42,256 bases of DNA from DASVTU01 sp036387415 (GTDB lineage: Bacteria; Acidobacteriota; Blastocatellia; Pyrinomonadales; Pyrinomonadaceae), in contig DASVTU010000035.1 in the NCBI GenBank assembly GCA_036387415.1, forward strand, positions 1 through 42,256, read 5' to 3'. The position numbers were made by a program, and so were the translations under genes. Under the pieces are notes generated by a model. The model ran no database searches. It was given only the letters and a program-made list of their open reading frames with translations, and was not told the DNA's origin. This document shows positions 41,850 through 42,256 of this stretch, piece after piece. Within the stretch, counting starts at the first letter, position 1; each line of letters opens with the position of its first letter.

Positions 41850-42118
41850 GCTGCGGTCGAGTGGCGCGAGGCTTGAAATACTCACGGTTCCGTGTCACTG
41901 CTCGCTTTGTTGAATGAATTTGACTCTTGAATGATTTAGCCACGCGTGGCTATGTCACCTGAGATGAAGCGCAAGGGTTTAATTTGATGTGCCTGGCGCG
42001 CGCAGCGAGGTGTAATCGCATCATCTAACAACTCAATCAAGCTGACCGCGAGATAGCTTGCTTTTTATCGAGAACCTGAGTGGTTTCCGGGTTGTCTGCG
42101 CGGCAGCTTATTTCGGGC
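41843..42118 (+). mobile_element. Integron gene cassette 2 (276 bp)
   Basis: Starts with GTTAGAT and carries its own attC (42023-42125), whose R'' box ATCTAAC is the exact complement of GTTAGAT. A short frame opening at the core ATG (MLRSSGARLEILTVPCHCSLC) has 21 codons; no larger gene is seen. It may encode a peptide, a non-coding function, or nothing. Confidence 0.72.
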
Positions 42119-42125
42119 GTTAAAT
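42023..42125 (+). other. attC site of cassette 2 (103 bp)
   Basis: R'' ATCTAAC (42023-42029) and R' GTTAAAT (42119-42125), with arms CAAGCTGACCGCG and CGCGGCAGCTTATTTCGGGC. Same length and arm sequence as the cassette 1 attC; the apical part differs. Confidence 0.78.
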
Positions 42126-42256
42126 GTCGCGTCGGAGGTTGAAAGCTGGAGGCGAGACAGTAGTGGTATTCCATGCGCTGCTCGCGCCGTTGAAGCAATC
42201 TGAACTTGAATGCTGTGACCTTGCGCGTCACGTCTCATCTGTCCTGATGGCGCGAG
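42119..42256 (+). repeat. 138-bp direct repeat of 41564-41701
   Basis: The two copies (41564-41701 and 42119-42256) differ at 5 of 138 positions, one of them creating the TAG in the first copy. They are the 5' parts of cassettes 1 and 3; the repeat continues to the window end and probably beyond. Confidence 0.9.
42124..42256 (+). CDS. Cassette 3 gene, cut by the window end
   Basis: A frame opening at the ATG inside the core GTTAAATG and running 44 codons to the window edge: MSRRRLKAGGETVVVFHALL then APLKQSELECCDLARHVSSV and LMAR. The homologous frame in cassette 1 would end three codons later (DLI, stop), so the product would be about 47 residues. No Shine-Dalgarno is visible upstream, as is common for cassette genes. 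Family unknown. That it is translated is only supported by the differences from cassette 1 being half silent. Confidence 0.4.
   Translation, partial: MSRRRLKAGGETVVVFHALLAPLKQSELECCDLARHVSSVLMAR

Larger units (their letters stand above)
39157..42256. mobile_element. Second element in comM (right end outside the window)
   Basis: The element enters comM at the MNPC codons near 39157 and runs past the window end. It holds a minus-strand serine recombinase with a small upstream gene, an AT-rich stretch, and an integron cassette array starting at 41564. Without the right end, the core dinucleotide cannot be named. It is the second independent insertion into this gene, about 400 bp from the first. 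Confidence 0.78.

Noticed and set aside
41564..42256. Repeats considered as a CRISPR array or REP elements
   Set aside because: Unit length near 277 bp, attC boxes and arms, and non-identical interiors fit integron cassettes; there are no short repeats with spacers.

Overview
The window looks like a chromosomal segment of a GC-rich Gram-negative-type bacterium, most plausibly an acidobacterium of the Blastocatellia (subdivision 4) type. This is inferred from a backbone of acidobacterial-looking genes: an MXAN_5187-type protein, a B-box/TM protein, a tandem zf-HC2 anti-sigma factor, an nrdR-hsp20-lon block, and a TPR regulator with a C-terminal Fis-type HTH. No 16S rRNA is present, so the assignment is tentative.

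Positions 1-26000 are an ordinary core-genome backbone. In order: a rhodanese; tRNA-Asn; an esterase-like hydrolase; PBP1A (mrcA); tmRNA (ssrA) with a near-perfect promoter and the tag ANNQELALAA; murI overlapping rph; a secreted protein; a SET-domain protein; a membrane histidine kinase; selA; a small cysteine-patterned exported protein; an MXAN_5187_C protein; a cold-shock protein; an M23 peptidase; small membrane proteins; an ECF sigma factor with a tandem zf-HC2 anti-sigma and a candidate self-regulated promoter; a UPF0104/LPG-synthase-like membrane protein; nrdR, hsp20 and lon; and a MltD-like transglycosylase with LysM domains. Strong hairpin terminators separate convergent genes.

From 26046 the backbone gene is comM/yifB (Mg-chelatase-like AAA+ ATPase), cut twice. 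Island 1 (about 12.0 kb, 26735-38753) splits it exactly at the HN-M-LLIG codons just before Walker A. The ends share the trinucleotide CAT, and joining them restores the reading frame perfectly. The second element (from about 39157 to beyond the window) interrupts the same gene about 400 bp downstream, at the MNPC motif. Each has its own large serine recombinase at the junction, and each recombinase gene runs through its attachment site so that its C-terminus is currently encoded by comM sequence. For island 1 the native tail and a terminator are still visible at the opposite end of the island.

Island 1 carries a two-domain DNA methyltransferase with a convergent HNH nuclease (candidate type II restriction-modification). 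It also holds a TPR/Fis-HTH regulator divergent from a small exported peptide with a repeated GDIPNG motif, and a small membrane-protein gene. The same palindrome TGCAA-N6-TTGCA lies upstream of both small genes. The rest is a plasmid-like block: rolling-circle (HUH) Rep, coiled-coil and RHH proteins, and the recombinase. The island looks like an integrated plasmid or mobilizable element.

The second element carries integron gene cassettes without a visible intI. There are two 103-bp attC sites whose R'' boxes exactly complement the start of their own cassettes, plus a nearly identical repeated cassette whose first copy has a nonsense codon. The best candidates for something new are the TPR regulator/exported peptide/shared operator module, the recombinases whose tails switch on integration, and the small-gene cassette array parked inside comM.
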